Of a stretch of 64,000 bases of DNA, positions 61,368-64,000 are shown one piece after another (position 1 is the stretch's first letter; every line of letters starts with the position of its first letter). The translations under genes and the position numbers were made by a program. Location: NCBI RefSeq assembly GCF_002803605.1, contig NZ_PHRG01000012.1, forward strand, positions 62,001-126,000, written 5' to 3'. Source of the stretch: Acinetobacter pseudolwoffii. Lineage in GTDB: Bacteria; Pseudomonadota; Gammaproteobacteria; Pseudomonadales; Moraxellaceae. Below the pieces are notes generated by a model, which saw nothing but the letters and a program-made list of their open reading frames with translations, had not been told where the DNA came from and searched no databases.

Positions 61368-62540
61368 CTACATCGCCGCTTTAAAAATATCTACCACTTG
61401 GGCATGGCTGGCTTTACGTGGATTGGTCAGCATGCAGGCATCTTTTTGTGCATTTTCCGCCATGATGGCCAAGTCAGCTTCTTTTACATTCAATTCCGTC
61501 AGCCCAGATGGAATACCAATTGAAGCCGAAAGCTGACGAATGGCGCCAATCGCTTCATAAGCTGCTTCAGTTACGGTTAAGCCTTCTGTATTCACCCCCA
61601 TCAATTGGGCAATTTTGGCATAACGTTCAGGACAAGCAATCAGGTTAAATTCACAAACATGGGGGAGCAGAATTGCATTACAAACACCATGCGGCAAGTT
61701 GTAGAAGCCTCCGAGCTGATGTGCCATCGCATGCACATATCCTAAAGAGGCGTTATTAAAGGCCATTCCGGCAAGATATTGAGCATAGCTCATGGCATCC
61801 CGTGCTTCTAGATTATCCCCATTCGCCACTGCGGGACTGAGCCATTCACTGATCATGGTGATCGCCTTTTCTGCACAGGCATCAGTGATGGGATTAGCAG
61901 CCGTAGATACATAGGCCTCGACCGCATGTGTCAGAGCATCCATCCCTGTTGCCGCAGTCAGGCCGGCAGGTTTGGCCAACATCAGTTTAGGGTCATCAAT
62001 CGCAATGAGTGGTGTGCAACGCCAATCTACAATCGCCATTTTCACATGGGTATCGGTATTGGTAATGATACAGAAACGTGTCATCTCCGAAGCCGTCCCT
62101 GCCGTGGTATTGATTGCAATCAGTGGTGTCATCGGAACGGTACTTTTATCAATCCCTTCATAATCACGGATATGTCCGCCACCTGCAGTGACCAGACCGA
62201 TGCCTTTGGCACAGTCATGTGATGAGCCCCCACCTAACGATACAATAAAATCACAGGCATTTTCATTATAAGCTTCAACTCCATGATGCACGTTAATATC
62301 AGTTGGATTGGGTTCCGCACCTGGGAAAATATAACTGTCAACACCTGCCTCTTTCAAATAATCTGCAATATCATCTGCAACACCAAATTTAAACAGGCCA
62401 GCATCAGTTACAATCAGTGCTTTCTTGGCGCCTAAATTTTGTGCTTTTATCCCGATTTCTTTAGCACAGCCCGGACCAAAAAGTGAAACGCAGGGAATAT
62501 AAAAACCGTTAGTTTGATCTGCAATATTTTTAAAAGCCAT
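61368..62540 (-). CDS. Iron-containing alcohol dehydrogenase (390 aa)
   Basis: A type III iron-dependent alcohol dehydrogenase. The NAD region is FIVSLGGGSSHDCAKGIGLVTAGGG and the metal-binding signature is HAMAHQLGGFYNLPHGVCNAILLPHVCEFN with the coordinating His residues; the earlier Asp ligand is in TGMDALTHAVEAYVS. It resembles YiaY/FucO-type enzymes and would oxidise a primary alcohol to the aldehyde used by the aldehyde dehydrogenase upstream. Both dehydrogenases read left, with the GAF regulator between. Confidence 0.93.
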   Translation of the reverse strand: MAFKNIADQTNGFYIPCVSLFGPGCAKEIGIKAQNLGAKKALIVTDAGLFKFGVADDIADYLKEAGVDSYIFPGAEPNPTDINVHHGVEAYNENACDFIVSLGGGSSHDCAKGIGLVTAGGGHIRDYEGIDKSTVPMTPLIAINTTAGTASEMTRFCIITNTDTHVKMAIVDWRCTPLIAIDDPKLMLAKPAGLTAATGMDALTHAVEAYVSTAANPITDACAEKAITMISEWLSPAVANGDNLEARDAMSYAQYLAGMAFNNASLGYVHAMAHQLGGFYNLPHGVCNAILLPHVCEFNLIACPERYAKIAQLMGVNTEGLTVTEAAYEAIGAIRQLSASIGIPSGLTELNVKEADLAIMAENAQKDACMLTNPRKASHAQVVDIFKAAM

Positions 62541-62625
62541 GGGGTGATTCCTTCTACCATTGATTGATTATTTTATCGGTGACCCTCACCGTAATATGAG
62601 TATTGGATGAAGCTAAAAAGAATCC

Positions 62626-62646
62626 TACCTACCAAATACCTACCAA
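62626..62646 (-). promoter_or_regulatory. Tandem TTGGTAGGTA repeats upstream of the alcohol dehydrogenase gene
   Basis: On the minus strand TTGGTAGGTA appears twice with an 11-bp period (plus-strand TACCTACCAA at 62626 and 62637), about 85 bp before the ATG. The TGGTA start resembles the repeats upstream of the aldehyde dehydrogenase, so the same activator may bind. Confidence 0.45.
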
Positions 62647-62795
62647 TTTAAATTTCTGATTCTAGCCAAAATAATGCATTTGAGGTATTTAAAAGCAGAT
62701 TGGCAAGGTTTAGCAGATACTGGGTAGATTGGTTTAATAAAGGGCGTGTGAATAGCACACTAGGCTGTTTACTACTTTCTGATTTTAAATAAATA

Positions 62796-63068
62796 CTAAA
62801 ATGCTTTATTCATTTTTAAGATAAAGATAAAAAGTACGGGGCTTAGAAATACCCATAGAGCCACAAAGCTGATACTGTAGCTAAACCGGGTCCGTAATAA
62901 AACCATTACGACGAATAAGAAAATACCTGCAGCGAATTTAGTGTACGTAGGAAAATTCGCTAAAAAAGCGTACCGAGATTTTCGGGTTTTTAGGATCTGC
63001 TTTGCACTTACCGCATAAAAACCAAAACAGCTTAGCCATAAAAGCCCCATGATTGCGATCCATATCAT
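62796..63068 (-). CDS. Small membrane protein of a PepSY/iron-uptake module (90 aa)
   Basis: The protein has about three hydrophobic segments (MIWIAIMGLLWLSCFGFYAVSA; TKFAAGIFLFVVMVLLRT; ISFVALWVFLSPVLFIFILK). It overlaps the preceding PepSY gene by four bases (ATGA). DUF3325/DUF3649-like small membrane proteins often accompany PepSY transmembrane proteins near iron receptors, but I cannot assign a family with certainty. Confidence 0.7.
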   Translation of the reverse strand: MIWIAIMGLLWLSCFGFYAVSAKQILKTRKSRYAFLANFPTYTKFAAGIFLFVVMVLLRTRFSYSISFVALWVFLSPVLFIFILKMNKAF

Positions 63069-64000
63069 ATGGAAGACTCCTGCTGTACGGCTTTCAGTTT
63101 GGTCTGGATTTTCTTAATAGCCTTTTGCTGAATGGGCGTAATTTTCTGGTGTAACAATAGGGCAAGCAGTGCCAAGGTCCATAACATCAGATCAATACGC
63201 AAAAAAGGCCAATAAGTCGCAAAAGAATCAACATATTGCTGGGAAACTAAATAATAAATATCAATCAGGGGAATTATAAAGGCAGCACAAATCAGAAGTT
63301 TAAGCTGCATTCTCCATATATCTTGCTGTGGGGTTACACATGCCAGGATAAAACTGCCAAGCCAGATAGAGAAAAAACTATAAATTTCATAATTTGGTGC
63401 ACCTACAGGAATACTGATAAAACGATTCGCATAGAGATATCCCAGCATGGCAAGCGGCAAGCCAATAATTATGGTGATATTCAAGCGGTTCACTAAATAG
63501 TGTCCGAGATGAAACCGCACTGATTTTTTCTGCATCTGGCGTTTCAGGCTCCACAGCAGCAATCCGGATGCAATCATTGCGCAGCCTAATATGCCGGAGA
63601 AAAATAACCCTAAACGTAAAACAGGTTCGGCAAAACGTGCCATATGTAAACCATACATGCTGGCATTTAGTGTGGCAATTGCACTTTCATTTCGTGTATT
63701 TTCAAGCAATTTTCCGGTAGCAGCATTTAAAATAAGCTGTGCCTGATTTCGTGTAATGGAATGATCTTTGAGCTGAGTTAAGGTTATGTGTGCCAGCTGG
63801 GTATTGGGCTGCTTGACCGTGATATTGTCAAATTCCGCATATCCCCAGTGTTGCTGTGCCGTGGTGATAAAATGTTGAATTGGCAGCATCTGGGTTTTCA
63901 CAGGAACTGAGGGGGTGGCTGATGTATTGATTGTGCGAATTTCTTCAAAATATTGAAAGGGATTGTCTGGATAAAGTTTTTTCATACCGGAAGGCAGCAC
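63065..64000 (-). CDS. PepSY-associated transmembrane protein, partial (N-terminus outside window)
   Basis: At least 311 codons read left from the window edge. A PepSY-like periplasmic segment (AHITLTQLKDHSITRNQAQLILNAATGKLLENT) precedes membrane helices such as LRLGLFFSGILGCAMIASGLLLWSLKRQMQ, with an Arg/Lys-rich cytoplasmic loop, and three or four more helices follow. This is the PepSY_TM pattern seen in siderophore-linked reductases. The start is not visible. Confidence 0.82.
   Translation of the reverse strand: MLPSGMKKLYPDNPFQYFEEIRTINTSATPSVPVKTQMLPIQHFITTAQQHWGYAEFDNITVKQPNTQLAHITLTQLKDHSITRNQAQLILNAATGKLLENTRNESAIATLNASMYGLHMARFAEPVLRLGLFFSGILGCAMIASGLLLWSLKRQMQKKSVRFHLGHYLVNRLNITIIIGLPLAMLGYLYANRFISIPVGAPNYEIYSFFSIWLGSFILACVTPQQDIWRMQLKLLICAAFIIPLIDIYYLVSQQYVDSFATYWPFLRIDLMLWTLALLALLLHQKITPIQQKAIKKIQTKLKAVQQESSI

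Noticed and set aside
1..64000. tRNA or rRNA genes
   Set aside because: No cloverleaf or rRNA-like sequence was noticed on either strand; a tRNA scan would be decisive.

Overview
The window looks like part of an AT-rich Acinetobacter-type (gammaproteobacterial) plasmid or megaplasmid. The evidence is a Rep_3 initiator next to a 20-22 bp iteron array, a divergent ParA/ParB pair, palindromic candidate centromere sites, several truncated insertion sequences and a series of accessory metabolic and resistance blocks. The genus is inferred from the style of the proteins; no search could be run.

Layout, left to right. 1-7308 holds a partial DUF262/ParB-like gene and a two-gene module that ends in a giant (1757 aa) tyrosine-recombinase-like protein. 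7486-8084 is insertion-sequence debris: an IS3 transposase remnant between two IS6-family ends. 8104-18176 is a metabolic block (pyruvate carboxylase, OprB-type porin, two-subunit transketolase, MFS transporter, SDR, divergent LysR regulator), closed on the right by another IS6-family end at 18343. 18582-19814 has an IS5 remnant and a voltage-gated K+ channel. 19929-25879 is an arsenic block with glutaredoxin-type ArsC, a DUF318 permease and its thioredoxin partner, ArsR, phosphatase-type ArsC, ACR3, ArsH and an ArsO-like flavoprotein. 26059-34108 is a type I restriction-modification locus whose hsdMS and hsdR are separated by an EVE-like/HNH gene, a DUF4431 secreted protein and a GIY-YIG/DUF4357 gene. 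34398-35984 is a diguanylate cyclase.

36379-40713 is the plasmid maintenance core: a small ORF, parB, parA, oriV with iterons and a DnaA box, and rep. Four TGTAGCAAnTTGCTACA-type palindromes lie around these genes. Just beyond, at 40841-41150, is the scar of a second type I RM locus: the start of an hsdM joined directly to the end of an hsdR. A 5'-truncated bioD follows.

41990-47690 is a two-component system divergent from a DsbD / TlpA-like / DsbG thiol-redox operon, followed by a dead DUF202 gene. 48075-52593 is a sulfide/persulfide detoxification block: a BigR-like repressor, two YeeE/YedE halves, an ETHE1-like persulfide dioxygenase, TauE, rhodanese, an AhpD-like protein and a methyltransferase. 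52801-57790 pairs a GntR/UTRA regulator with an APH-fold kinase, a TonB-dependent receptor and a PnuC-type transporter, suggesting uptake and phosphorylation of a vitamin-like compound. 57968-62540 is an alcohol-to-acid oxidation pair (iron alcohol dehydrogenase and aldehyde dehydrogenase) around a GAF-containing regulator. 62796-64000 begins a PepSY membrane protein module cut by the window edge.

Most promising for new biology: the 222 aa + 1757 aa recombinase module, the nuclease genes nested inside the type I RM locus, the palindromic candidate parS family, and the receptor-transporter-kinase salvage cluster.
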